A stretch of 64,000 nucleotides of DNA, taken from Hydractinia symbiolongicarpus. Its lineage: Eukaryota; Cnidaria; Hydrozoa; Anthoathecata; Hydractiniidae. Below, in pieces: positions 36,979-50,200 of the stretch. A program made the position numbers and the translations under genes. A model generated the notes under the pieces. It was not told the origin of the DNA and did not search any database. It saw nothing but the letters and a program-made list of their open reading frames with translations. Position 1 is the stretch's first letter. Each line of letters starts with the position of its first letter. Location: the NCBI RefSeq assembly GCF_029227915.1, contig NC_079878.1, forward strand, positions 33,817,501 to 33,881,500. Reading direction: 5' to 3'.

Positions 36979-38094
36979 CATGTTGGTACCAATATGTCAC
37001 ACAACCGTTGTAACTCAAACGAACTGACACCGTTAGAAAGTCAATGAAATCTAGTTTTTGAAACTGTCGCTATTTCTTTTAGCGCGCAATAACGGCTAGG
37101 ATTGGTCTAACAGTAAAAAAATGACTTATTAATCTAAAGTTTTGAATAAAGCGCTACCACAGCGCCCAGTGTAATCGCTGAGTTCCGGCAATCATGTCAA
37201 ATTAAGAAGAATGTTTTTTTTGAGTCCAATTGTCTTATTTATCACACTTATCAGGTCACAGTCCAAAGTTAGTTCAATTAAGTCCCACAGTCAATAGTCT
37301 CATTGTTTAAAAGGTACAACCTAGTAATCTCAGAAAAATATCGCAAAACATACCTCGGTACGAATATGTGACCCAACCGTTGTAACTCAAACGGACTGAC
37401 ACCGTGAGAAGGACATGAAATGTAGTTTTTGAAACTGTCGCTATTTCTTCAGCGCGCGATAACGGATAGGATTGGTCCCACAGTAAAGAATGATTTATTT
37501 ATCTAAATTTTTAAATGAAGCGCTACCACAGCGCCCAGTGTAATCGCTGAGTTCCGGCAATCATGTCAAATAAAGAAGAATGTTATTTCTTGGAGTTCAA
37601 TTTTCTCATTTATCACATTTATCAGGTCACAGTCCAAAGTTAGTTCAATTAAGTCCACAGTCAATCGTTTCACTGTTAAAAGCGATGCAACCTAGTAAAA
37701 TCAGGCAAATATCGCTACCCACATGTTGGTACGAATATGTGTCCCAAACGTTGTAACTCAAACGAATTGACACCGTTAGAAAAGCAAAGAATTGTAGTTT
37801 TTGAAACTGTCGCTATTTCTAAAGCGCGCGATAACGGCTAGGATTGGATCGACAGTAAATAATGACTTATAAATCTGAATGTTTAAATGAACCGCTACCA
37901 CAGCGCCCACTGTAATCGCTGAGTTCCGGCAATCTTGTCAAATTAAGAAGAATGTTATTTCTTGGAGTCCATCTTTCTCATTTATCACATTTATCAGGTC
38001 ACAGTCCGAGGTTAGTTCAATTAAGTCCCACAGTGAATCGTTTCACTGTTAAAAGCGATGCAACCTAGTAATATCAGACAAATGTCGCTACCCA
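36979..38094 (+). repeat. Three monomers present only between the duplicated copies
   Basis: Anchors 36985, 37357 and 37728. The first shares CAATATGTCACAC and CTAACAGTAAAAAAATG with 35869. The second shares the GAGAAGG and CTCGG edge with 36241 but has lost a base in GAAGGACATGAAATG. The third keeps GAAAAGCAAAGAATTG, followed by the unusual TTTCTAAAGCGCGCG and GGATCGACAG. They look like an older, more diverged repeat of the trio 35869, 36241 and 36614. Confidence 0.75.
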
Positions 38095-38279
38095 CATGTT
38101 GGTACGAATATGTGACCCAACCGTTGCAACTCAAACGGACTGACACCGTTAGAAAGTCAATGAGATGTAGTTTTTGAAACTGTCGCTATTTCTTCAGCGC
38201 GCAATAACGGCTAGGATTGGTCCCACAGTAAAAAATGACTTATTAATCTAAATTTTTAAATAAAGCGCTACCACAGCGC

Positions 38280-40665
38280 CCAGTGTAATCGCTGAGTTCC
38301 GGCAATCACGTCAAATTAAGAAGAATGTTATTTCTTGGAGTTCAATTGTCTCATTTATCACATTTATCAGGTCACAGTCCAAGGTTAGTTCAATTAAGTC
38401 CCACAGTCAATCGTTTCATTGTTAAAAGCGATGCAACCTAGTAATATCAGAAAATTATCGCTAAATACATGTTGGTACGAATATGTGACCCAACCGTTGT
38501 AACTCAAATGGACTGACACCGTTAGAAAGTCAATGAAATGTAGTTTTTGAAACTGTCGCTATTTCTTTAGCGCGCGATAACGGCTAGGATTTGTCCCACA
38601 GCAAAAAATGAGTTACAAATCTAAATTTTTAAATGAAGCGCTACCACAGCGTTCAAATCCCTGAATCCCGGCAATCACGTCAAGTTAAGAAAAATGTTTT
38701 TTCTTGGACTCCAATTGTCTCATTTATCACATTTATCAGGTAACGGTGCAAAGTTAGTTCGTTTAAGTCCCACAGTCAATCGTTTCATTGTTAAAAGCGA
38801 TGCAACCTATTAATATCAGAAAAAAATCGCTAAATACATGTTGGTACGAATATGTGACACAACCGTTGTACCTTAAACGGACTGACACTGTTTGAAAGTC
38901 AATGAAATGTAGTTTTTGAAACTGCTGCTATTTCTTCAGCGCCTGATAACGGATAGGATTGGTACCAGAGTAAAGAATGATTTATTTATCTAAATTTTTA
39001 TATGAAGCGCTATCACAGTGCCCAGTGTAATCGGTGTGTTCCGGCAATCACGTCAAATTAAAAAGAATGTTATTTCTTGGAGTTCAATTCTCTCATTTAT
39101 AACATTTATCAGGTCGCAGTCCAAAGTTAGTTCAATTAAGTCCCACAGGCAATCGTTTCATTGTTAAAAGCGATGCAACCTAGTAATATCAGAAAAATAT
39201 CGCTGAATACATGTTGGTATGAATATGTGACACAACGGTTTTAACTCAAACGGACTGAGACCGTTAGAAAGTCAATGAAATGTAGTTTTGGAAACTTTCG
39301 TTATTTCTTCAGCGCGCGATAACGGATAGGATTGGTCCCACAGTTAAAAATGACTTATTTATCTAAATGTTTAAATAAAGCCCTACCACAGCGACCAGTG
39401 TAATCCCTGAGGTCCGGCAATCATGTCAAATTAAGAAGAGTATTATTTCTTGGAGTCCAATTTTCTCATTTATCATATTTATCAGGTCACAGTCCAAAGT
39501 TAGCTCAATTACGTCCCACAGTCAATCGTTTCATTGTTAATAGCGATGCAACCTAGTAATCTCAGAAAAATATCGCTAAATACATGTTGGTACCAATATG
39601 TCACACAACCGTTGTAACTCAAACGAACTGACACCGTTAGAAAGTCAATGAAATCTAGTTTTTGAAACTGTCGCTATTTCTTTTAGCGCCCAATAACGGC
39701 TAGGATTGGTCTAACAGTAAAAAAATGACTTATTAATCTAAATTTTTAAATAAAGCGCTACCACAGCGCCCAGTGTAATCGCTGAGTTCCGGCAATCACG
39801 TCAAATTAAGAAGAATGTTTTTTTTGAGTCCAATTGTCTCATTTATCACACTTATCAGGTCACAGTCCAAAGTTAGTTCAATTAAGTCCCACAGTCAATA
39901 GTTTCATTATTTAAAAGGTACAACCTAGTAATCTCAGAAAAATATCGCAAATCATATCTTGGTACGAATAGGTGACCCAACCGTTGTAACTCAAACGGAC
40001 TGACACCGTGAGAAGGTCAATGAAATGTAGTTTTTGAAACTGTCGCTATTTCTTCAGCGCGCGATAACGGCTAGGATTGGTCCCATAGTAAATAATGACT
40101 TATAAATCTGAATGTTTAAATGAAGCGCTACCACAGCGCCCAGTGTAATCGCTGAGTTCCGGCAATCTTGTCAAATTAAGAAGAATGTTATTTCTTGGAG
40201 TCCAGTTTTCTCATTTATCACATTTATCAGGTCACAGTCCAAAGTTAGTTCAATTAAGTCCCACAGTCAATCGTTTCACTGTTAAAAGCGATGCAACCTA
40301 GTAATATCAGGCAAATATCGCTACCCACATGTTGGTACGAATATGTCTCCCAAACGTTGTAACTCAAACGAACTGACACCGTTAGAAAAGCAAAGAATTG
40401 TAGTTTTTGAAACTGTCGCTATTTCTTCAGCGGGCGATAACGGATAGGATTGGTCCCACAGTAAAGAATGATTTATTTATCTAAATGTTTAAATGAAGCG
40501 CTACCACAGCGCCCAGTGTAATCGCTGAGTTCCGGCAATCACGTCAAAATAAGAAGAATGTTTTTTTTGAGTCCAATTGTCTCATTTATCACACTTATCA
40601 GGTCACAGTCCAAAGTTAGTTCAATTAAGTCCCACAGTCAATAGTTTCATTGTTAATAGCGATGC
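38280..40665 (+). repeat. 3,720 bp-offset segmental duplication, right copy
   Basis: This copy enters inside the monomer at 38101, which switches from its own sequence to that of the 34381 monomer within the shared CGCTACCACAGCGCCCAG to GTCAAATTAAG stretch. It leaves near 40655-40670 within GCGATGCAACCTAGTAAT, where it jumps to the sequence that follows 38060 (ATCAGACAAATGTCGCTACCC). Compared with the left copy it therefore lacks the next three monomers (anchors 36985, 37357 and 37728, 1,116 bp). Differences seen: near 38667, 39148 (CACAGGCAATC), 39959 and 39971. Confidence 0.88.
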
Positions 40666-40698
40666 AACCTAGTAATATCAGACAAATGTCGCTACCCA

Positions 40699-43600
40699 CA
40701 TGTTGGTACGAATATGTGACCCAACCGTTGCAACTCAAACGGACTGACACCGTTAGAAAGTCAATGAGATGTAGTTTTTGAAACTGTCGCTATTTCTTCA
40801 GCGCGCAATAACGGCTAGGATTGGTCCCACAGTAAAAAATGACTTATTAATCTAAATTTTTAAATAAAGCGCTACCACAGCGCCCAGTGTAATCGCTGAG
40901 TTCCGGCAATCACGTCAAATTAAGAAAAATGTTTTTCTTGGAGTCCAATTGTCTCATTTATCACATTTATCAGGTGACAGTCCAAAGTTAGTTCAATTAA
41001 GTCCCACAGTCAATCGTTTCATTGTTAAAAGCGATGCAACCTATTAATATGTGAAAAATATCGCTAAATACATGTTGGTACGAATATGTGACGCAACCGT
41101 TGTAACTGAAGCGGATTGATACCGGTAGAAAGTCAATGGAATGTGGTTTTTGAAACTGTTGCTACATCTTCAGCGCGCAATAACGGCTAAAATTGGTCCC
41201 ACAGTAACGAATGACTTACTTATTTATATTTTTAAATGAAGCGCTAACACAGCGCCTAGTGTAATCGCTGAGTTCCGGCAATCACGTCAAATTAAGAAAA
41301 ATGTTATTTCTTGGAGTCCAATTGTCTCATTTATCACATTTATCAGGTCACAGTCCAACGTTAGTTCAATTAAGTCCTACAGTCAATCGTTTTATTGTTA
41401 AAAGCGATGCAACCTAGTAATATCAGAAAAATATCGCTAAATACATGTTGGTACGAATATGTGACACAACCGTTTTAACTCAAACGGACTGAGACCGTTA
41501 GAAAGTCAATGAAATGTAGTTTTGAAAACTGTCGCTGTATCTTCAGCGCGCGATAACGGATAGGATTGGTCCCACAGTTAAAAATGACTTATTTATCTAA
41601 ATCTTTATATGAGGCGGTACCACAGCGCCCAGTGTAATCCCTGAGGTCCGGCAATCATGTCAAATTAAGAAGAATATTATTTCTTGGAGTCCAATTTTCT
41701 CATTTATCACATTTATCAGGTCACAGTCCAAAGTTAGTTCAATTAAGTCCCACAGTCAATCGTTTCACTGTTAAAAGCGATGCAACCTAGTAATATCAGG
41801 CAAATATCGCTACCCACATGTTGGTACGAATATGTGACCCAACCGTTGTAACTCAAACGGACTGACACCGTTAGAAAGTCAATGAAATGTAGTTTTGAAA
41901 ACTGTCGCTGTATCTTCAGCGCGCGATAACGGATAGGATTGGTCCCACAGTAAAGAATGATTTATTTATCTAAATTTTTAAATGAAGCGCTACTACAGCG
42001 CCCAGTGTAATCGCTGAGTTCCGGCAATCACGTCAAATTAAGAAGAATGTTATTTCTTGGAGTTCAATTGTCTCATTTATCACATTCATCAGGTTACAGT
42101 CCAAGGTTAGTTCAATTAAGTCCCACAGTCAATCGTTTCATCGTTAAAAGCGATGCAACCTAGTAATATCAGAAAATTATCGCTAAATACATGTTTGTAC
42201 GAATATTTGACACAACCGTTGTAACTCAAACGGACCGACACCGTTAGAAAGTCAATGAAATGTAGTTTTTGAAACTGTCGCTATTTCTTCAGCGGGCGAT
42301 AACGGCTAGGATTGGTCCCACAGCAAAAAATGACTTATAAATCTAAATTTTTAAATGAAGCGCTACCATAGCGCCCAGTGTAATCCCTGAGTTCCGGCAA
42401 TCATGTCAAATAAAGAAGAATGTTATTTCTTGGAATCCAATTTTCTCATTTATCACATTTATCAGGTCACAGTCCAAAGTTAGTTCATTTAAGTCCCACA
42501 GTCAATCGTTTCACTGTTAAAAGCGATGCAACCTAGTGATATCAGGTAAATATCGCAAAATACATGTTGGTACGAATATGTGACCCAACCGTTGTAACTC
42601 AAACGGACTGACTACGTTAGAAAGTCAATGAAATGTAGTTTTTGAAACCGTTGCTATTTCTTTAGCGCGCAATAACGGCTAGGATTGGTCCCACAGTTAA
42701 AAATGACTTATTTATCTAAATATTTAAATGAGGCGCTTCCACAGCGCCCAGTGTAATCGCTGAGTTCCGGCAATCACGTCTAATTAAGGAAAATGTTATT
42801 TCTTGGAGTCCAATTGTCTCATTTATCACATTTATCAGGTCACAGTCCAAAGTTAGTTCAATTAAGTCCTACAGTCAATCGTTTTATTTTTAAAAGTGAT
42901 GCAACCTAGTAATATGAGAAAAATATCGCTAAATACATGTTGGTACGAATATGTGACCCAACCGGTGTAACTCAAACGGACTGACACCGTTAGAAAGTCA
43001 ATGAAATGTAGTTTTAGAAACTGTCGCTATTTCTTCAGCGCGCGATAACGGCTAAGATCGATCCCACAGCAAAAAATGACTTATAAATCTAAATTTTTAA
43101 ATGAAGCGCTACCACAGCGCCCAGTGTAATCCCTGAGTTCCGGCAATCATGTCAAATAAAGAAGAATGTAATTTCTTGGAGTCCAATTTTCTCATTTATC
43201 ACATTTATCAGGTCACAGTCCAAAGTTATTTCATTTAAGTCCCACAGTCAATGGTTTCACTGTAAAAAGCGATGCAACCTGGTGATATCAGGTAAATATC
43301 GCAAAATACATGTTGGTACGAATATGTGACCCAACCATTGCAACTCAAACGGACTGACACTATTAGAAAGTCAATGAAATGTAGTTTTTGAAACTGTCGC
43401 TATTTCTTTAGTGTGCGATAACGGATAGAATTGGTCCCACAGTAAAAAATGGCTTATTTATCTAAATTTTTAAATGAAGCGCAACCACAGCGCCCAGTGT
43501 AATCCCTGAGTTCCGGCATTCATGTCAAAAGAAAGAGAATGTTATTTCTTGGAATCCAATTTTCTCATTTATCACATTTATCTGGTCACAGTCCAAAGTT

Positions 43601-45546
43601 AGTTCATTTAAGTCCCACAGTCAATCGTTTCACTGTTAAAAGCGATGCAACCTAGTAATCTCAGGAAAATATCGCTAAATACATGTTGGTACCAATATGT
43701 GACACAACCGTTGTAACTCAAACGGACTGATACCGTTAGAAAGTCAATGAAATGTGGTTTTTGAAACTGTTGCTACATCTTCAGCGCGCAATAACGGCTA
43801 GGATTGGGCCCACAGTAAAGAATGACTTACTTATTTATATTTTTAAATGAAGGCTTACCACAGCGCCCAGTGTAATCGCTGAGTTCCGGCAATCACGTCA
43901 AATTAAGAAAAATGTTATTTCCTGGAGTCCAATTGTCTCATTTATCACATTTATCAGGTCACAGTCCAAAGTTAGTGCAATTAAGTCCTACAGTCAATCG
44001 TTTTATTTTTAAAAGCGATGCAACCTAGTAATATCAGAAAAATATCGCTAAATACATGTTGGTACAAATATGTGACGCAACCGTTGTAACTGAAGTGGAT
44101 TGATACCGTTAGAAAGTCAATGAAATGTGGTTCTTGAAACTGTTGCTACATCTTCAGCGCGCATAACGGCTAGGATTGGTCCCACAGTAAAGAATGACTT
44201 ACTTATTTATATTTTTAAATGAAGCGCTACCACAGCGCCCAGTGTAATCGCTGAGTTCCGGCAATCACGTCAAATTAAGAAAAATGTTATTTCTTGGAGT
44301 CCAATTGTCTCATTTATCACATTTATCAGGTCACAGTCCAAAGTTAGTGCAATTAAGTCCTACAGTCAATCGTTTTATTTTTAAAAGTGATACAACCTAG
44401 TAATGTCAGAAAAATATCGCTAAATACATGTCGGTACGAATATGTGACAAAACCGTTGTACCTTAAACGGACTGAAACCGTTAGAGAGTCAATGAAATGT
44501 GGTTTTTGAAACTGTCGCTATTTCTTCAGTGCCTAATAATGGATAGGATTGGTCCCAGAGTAATGAATGATTTATTTATCTGAATTTTTTTATGAAGCGC
44601 TATCACAGTGCCCAGTGTAATCGCTGAGTTCCGGCAATCACGTCAAGTTAAGAAGAATGCTTTTTCTTGGAGTCCAATTGTCTCATTTATCACATTTATC
44701 AGGTCACGGTGCAAAATTAGTTCATTTAAGTCCCACTGTCAATCGTTTCCTTGTTAATAGCCATGCAACCTAGTAATCTCAGAGAAATATCGCTAAATAC
44801 ATGTTGGTACCAATATGTGACCCAACCGTTATAACTCAAACAGACTGACTACGTTAGAATGTCAATGAAATGTAGTTTTTGAAACTGTCGCTATTTCTTT
44901 AGCGCGCAATAACGGCTAGGATTGGTCCCACAGTAAAAAATGACTTATTAATTTTTAATTTTTAAATAAAGCGCTACCACAGCGCCCAGTGTAATCGCTG
45001 AGTTCCGGCACTCACGTCAAATTAAGAAAAAGTTTTTTTTTTGGAGTCCAATTGTCTCATTTATCACATTTATCAGGTCACAGTCCAAAGTTAGTTCAAT
45101 TAAGTCCCACAGTCAATCGTTTCATTGTTAAAAGTGATGCAACCTATTAATATGTGAAAAATATCGCTAAATACATGTTGGTATGAATATGTGACGCAAC
45201 CGTTGTAACTGAAGCGGATTGATACCGTTAGAAAGTCAATGAAATGTGGTTTTTGAAACTGTTGCTACATCTTCAGCGCGCAATAACGGCTAGGATTGGT
45301 CCCACAGTAAAGAATGACTTACTTATTTATATTTTTAAATGAAGCGCTACCACAGCGCCCAGTGTAATCGCTGACTTCCGGCAATCACGTCAAATTAAAA
45401 AGAATGTTATTTCTTGGAGTTCAATTGTCTCATTTATCACATTTATCAGGTCACAGCCCAAAGTTAGTTCAATTAAGTCCCACAGTCAATCGTTTCACTG
45501 TTAAAAGCGATGCAACCTAGTTATATGAGGAAAATATCGCTAAATA
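40699..45546 (+). repeat. Mixed diverged monomers
   Basis: Anchors 40705, 41077, 41450, 41823, 42196, 42569, 42942, 43315, 43688, 44061, 44433, 44806 and 45180. Classes related to C types 3, 5 and 6 alternate with GTGATATCAGG-edge monomers and with type 2-like TTTAGCGCGCAATAACGG monomers. The run 42196-43315 resembles 31401-32520 in class order. Point changes are scattered, such as CTTCAGTGCCTAATAATGG near 44527 and GAAGGCTTACCAC near 43850, the latter shared with about 51870. No complete short higher-order period is visible. Confidence 0.78.
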
Positions 45547-45615
45547 CATATTGGCACGATTATGTGACCCAACCAGCGATGCAACCTATTAATATGTGAA
45601 AAATGTCGCTAAATA
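45547..45615 (+). repeat. 69 bp mini-monomer (about 304 bp deleted), copy 1
   Basis: The edge reads CATATTGGCACGATTATGTGA, then CCCAACC is joined directly to AGCGATGCAACC at 45574/45575. Only the two ends of the normal monomer remain. An identical junction recurs at 53580/53581 in the same sequence setting. Confidence 0.92.
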
Positions 45616-45860
45616 CATGTTGTTACGAATATGTGACGCAACCGTTGTAACTGAAGCAGATTGATACCGTTAGAAAGTCAATGAAATGTGGTTTTTGAAA
45701 CTGTTGCTACATCTTTAAAAAGAATGTTATTTCTTGGAGTTCAAGTCTCTCATTTATAAATCAGGTCACAGTCCAAAGTTAGTTCAATTAAGTCCCACAG
45801 TCAATCGTTTCATTTTTAAAGCGATGCAACCTAGTAATATCAGAAAAATATCGCTAAATA
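45616..45860 (+). repeat. 245 bp monomer with 122 bp and 5 bp deletions, copy 1
   Basis: After GTTGCTACATCTT the sequence jumps to the AAAAAGAATG segment (45715/45716), losing 122 bp: the variable box, the oligo-A/T stretch, the GCGCT dyad and the GAGTTCCGG segment. A second loss of 5 bp in CATTTATAAATCAGG and one base in CATTTTTAAAGCG complete the shortening. It directly follows the 69 bp mini-monomer. Confidence 0.9.
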
Positions 45861-47223
45861 CATGTTGGTACCAATATGTGACCCAACCGTTGTAACACAA
45901 ACAGACTGACTACGTTAGAATGTCATAGAAATGTAGTTTTTGAAACTGTCGCTATTTCTTTAGCACGCAATAACAGCTAGGATTGGTCCCACAGTAAAAA
46001 ATGACTTATTAATCTAAATTTTAAAATAAAGCGCTACCACAGCGCCCAGTGTAATCGCTGAGTTCCGGCAATCACGTCAAATTAAGAAAAATGTTTTTTC
46101 TTGGAGTCCAATTGTCTCATTTATCACATTTAACAGGTCACAGTCCAAAGTTAGTTCAATTAAGTCCCACAGTCAATCGTTTCATTGTTAAAAGCGATGC
46201 AACCTATTAATATGTGAAAAATATCGCTAAATACATGTTGGTACGAATATATGACGCAACCGTTATACCTGAAGCGGATTGATACCGGTAGAAAGTCAAT
46301 GGAATGTGGTTTTTGAAACTGTTGCTACATCTTCAGCGCGCAATAACGGCTAGGATTGGTCCCACAGTAAAGAATGACTTACTTATTTATATTTTTAAAT
46401 GAAGCGCTACCACAGCGCCTAGTGTAATCGCTGACTTCCGGCAATCACGTCAAATTAAAAAGAATGTTATTTCTTGGAGTTCAATTGTCTCATTTATCAC
46501 ATTTATCAGGTCACAGTCCAAAGTTAGTTCAATTAAGTCCCACAGTCAATCGTTTCACTGTTAAAAGCGATGCAACCTATTAATATGTGAAAAATGTCGC
46601 TAAATACATGTTGGTACGAATATGTGATGCAACCGTTGTAACTGAAGCGGATTGATACCGTTAGAAAGTCAATGAAATGTGGTTTTTGAAACTGTTGCTA
46701 CATCTTCAAAAAGAATGTTATTTCTTGGAGTTCAAGTCTCTCATTTATAAATCAGGTCACAGTCCAAAGTTAGTTCAATTAAGTCCCACAGTCAATCGTT
46801 TCATTTTTAAAGCGATGCAACCTAGTAATATCAGAAAAATATCGCTAAATACATGTTGATACCAATATGTGAACCAACCGTTGTAACACAAACAGACTGA
46901 CTACGTTAGAATGTCAATGAAATGTAGTTTTTGAAACTGTCGCTATTTCTTTAGCACGCAATAACGGCTAGGATTGGTCCCACAGTAAAAAATGACTTAT
47001 TAATCTAAATTTTTAAATAAAGCGCTACCACAGCGCCCAGTGTAATCGCTGAGTTCCGGCAATCACGTCAAATTAAGAAAAATGTTTTTTCTTGGAGTCC
47101 AATTGTCTCATTTATCACATTTATCAGGTCACAGTCCAAAGTTAGTTCAATTAAGTCCCACAGTCAATAGTTTCATTGTTTGAAAGGTACAACCTAGTAA
47201 TCTCAGAAAAATATCGCAAAATA
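45861..47223 (+). repeat. Type 2 / type 3 monomers flanking the 245 bp units
   Basis: Full monomers at 45867, 46240 and 46858 surround the second 245 bp unit. 45867 and 46858 are type 2-like (CACAAACAGACTGACTACG, TTTAGCACGCAATAAC) and 46240 is type 3-like (GATTGATACCGG). The one at 46858 ends as A class (CAATAGTTTCATTGTTTGAAAG, ATCTCAG, ATATATCTCGG), the same tail as at 62370-62435. Confidence 0.8.
46607..46851 (+). repeat. 245 bp monomer, copy 2
   Basis: It has the same 122 bp and 5 bp deletions as the unit at 45616, with junction at 46707/46708, 991 bp further on. It lacks the preceding 69 bp mini-monomer. The two copies are separated by two full monomers (45867 and 46240), so the 245 bp unit was carried in a small duplication. 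Confidence 0.9.
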
Positions 47224-50200
47224 TATCTCGGTACGAATATGTGACCCAACCGTTGTAACTCAAACGGACTGACACAGTGAGAAAGTCAATGGAATGTAGT
47301 TTTTGAAATTGTCGCTATTTTTTCAGCGAGCGATAACGGCTAGGATTGGTCCCACAGTAAAAAAGGACTGATAAATCTAAATTTTTAAATGAAGCGGTAA
47401 CACAGCGCCCAGTGTTATCACTGAGTTCCGGCAATCATGTCAAATAAAGAAGAATGTTATTTCTTGGAGTGCAATTTTCTCATTTATCACATTTATCAGG
47501 TCACAGTCCAAAGTTAGTTCATTTAAGTCCCACAGTCAATCGTTTCACTGCTAAAAGCGATGCAACCTAGTAATATCAGATAAATATCGCTAAATACATG
47601 TTGTCACGAATATGTGACCTAACCGGTGTAACTCAAACGGACTGACACCGTTAGAAAGTCAATGAAATGTAGTTTTTGAAACTGTCGCTATTTCTTCAGC
47701 GCGCGATAACGGCTAGGATTGGTCCCACAGTAAATAATGACTTATAAAACTGAATGTTTAAATAAAGCGCTACCACAGCGCCCACTGTAATCGCTGAGTT
47801 CCGGCAATCTTGTCAAATAAAGAAGAATGTTTTTTCTTGAAGTCCAATTGTCTCATTTATCACATTTATCAGGTCACGGTGCAAAGTTAGTTCATTTAAG
47901 TCCCACAGTCAATCGTTTCATTGTTAATAGCGATGCAACCAAGTAATCTGAGGAAAATATCGCTAAATACATGTTGGTACCAATATGTGACCCAACCGTT
48001 GTAACACAAACAGTCTGACTACGTTAGAATGTCAATGAAATGTAGTTTTTGAAACTGTCGCTATTTCTTTAGCACGCAATAACGGCTAGGATTGGTCCCA
48101 CAGTAAAAAATGACTTATTAATCTAAATTTTTAAATAAAGCGCTACCACAGCGCCCAGTGTAATCGCTGAGTTCCGGCAATCACGTCAAATTAAGAAAAA
48201 TGTTTTTTCTTGGAGTCCAGTTGTCTCATTTATCACATTTATCAGGTGACAGTCCAAAGTTAGTTCAATTAAGTCCCACAGTCAATCGTTTCATTGTTAA
48301 AAGCGATGCAACCTATTAATATGTGAAAAATATCGCTAAATACATGTTGGTACGAATATGTGACGCAAGCGTTGTAACTGAAGCGGATTGATACCGGTAG
48401 AAAGTCAATGGAATGTGGTTTTTGAAACTGTTGCTACATCTTCAGCGCGCAATAACGGCTAGGATTGGTCCCACAGTAAAGAATGACTTACTTATTTATA
48501 TTTTTAAATGAAGCGCTAACACAGCGCCTAGTGTAATCGCTGAGTTCCGGCAATCACGTCAAATTAAGAAAAATGTTATTTCTTGGAGTCCAATTGTCTC
48601 ATTTATCACATTTATCAGGTCACAGTCCAAAGTTAGTTCAATTAAGTCCCACAGTCAATCGTTTCATTGTTAAAAGCGATGCAACCTATTAATATGTGAA
48701 AAATATCGCTAAATACATGTTGGTACGAATATGTGACGCAAGCGTTGTAACTGAAGCGGATTGATACCGGTAGAAAGTCAATGGAATGTGGTTTTTGAAA
48801 CTGTTGCTACATCTTCAGCGCGCAATAACGGCTAGGATTGGTCCCACAGTAAAGAATGACTTACTTATTTATATTTTTAAATGAAGCGCTAACACAGCGC
48901 CTAGTGTAATCGCTGAGTTCCGGCAATCACGTCAAATTAAGAAAAATGTTATTTCTTGGAGTCCAATTGTCTCATTTATCACATTTATCAGGTCACAGTC
49001 CAAAGTTAGTTCAATTAAGTCCTACAGTCAATCGTTTCATTGTTAAAAGCGATGCAACCTAGTAATATCAGAAAAATATCGCTAAATACAATTTGGTACG
49101 AATATGTGACACAACCGTTTTAACTCAAACGGACTGAGACCGTTAGAAAGTCAATGAAATGTAGTTTTGAAAACTGTCGCTATATCTTCAGCGCGCGATA
49201 ACGGATAGGATTGGTCCCACAGTTAAAAATGACTTATTTATCTAAATCTTTAAATGAGGCGCTACCACAGCGCCCAGTGTAATCCCTGAGGTCCGGCAAT
49301 CATGTCAAATTAAGAAGAATATTATTTCTTGGAGTAGAATTTTCTCATTTATCACATTTATCAGGTCACAGTCCAAAGTTAGTTCAATTAAGTCCCACAG
49401 TCAATCGTTTCACTGTTTAAAGCGATGCAACCTAGTAATATCAGGCAAATATTGTTACCCACATGTTGGTACGAATATGTGACCCAACCGTTGTAACTCA
49501 AACGGACTGACACCGTTAGAAAGTCAATGAAATGTAGTTTTTGAAACTGTCGCTATTTCTTCAGCAGGCGATAACGGATAGGATTGGTCCCACAGTAAAG
49601 AATGATTTATTTATCTAAATTTTTAAATGAAGCGCTACCACAGCGCCCAGTGTAATCCCTGAGTTCCGGCAATCATGTCAAATAAAGAAGAATGTAATTT
49701 CTTGGAGTCCAATTTTCTCATTTATCACATTTATCAGGTCACAGTCCAAAGTTATTTCATTTAAGTCCCATAGTCAATGGTTTCACTGTAAAAAGCGATG
49801 CAACCTAGTGATATCAGGTAAATATCGCAAAATACATGTTGGTACGAATATGTGACCCAACCATTGCAACTCAAACGGACTGACACCGTTAGAAAGTCAA
49901 TAAAATGTAGTTTTTGAAACTGTCGCTATTTCTTCAGTGCGCGATAACGGATAGAATTGGTCCCACAGTAAAAAATGGCTTATTTATACAAATTTTTAAA
50001 TGAAGCGCAATCACAGCGCCCAGTATAATCGCTGAGTTCCGGCAATCACGTCAAGTGAAGAAGAATGTTTTTTCTTGGAGTCCAATTGTCTCATTTATCA
50101 CATTTATCAGGTCATGGTGCAAAGTTAGTTCATTTAAGTCCCACAGTCAATCGTTTCATTGTTAATAGCGATGCAACCTAGTAATCTCAGGAAGATATCG

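Noticed and set aside
46677-46859. 60-residue frame across the 122 bp deletion (and a 63-residue frame at 51559-51750)
   Set aside because: Created by the deletion joining two frames of the satellite, or by chance loss of a stop. No sign of coding use.
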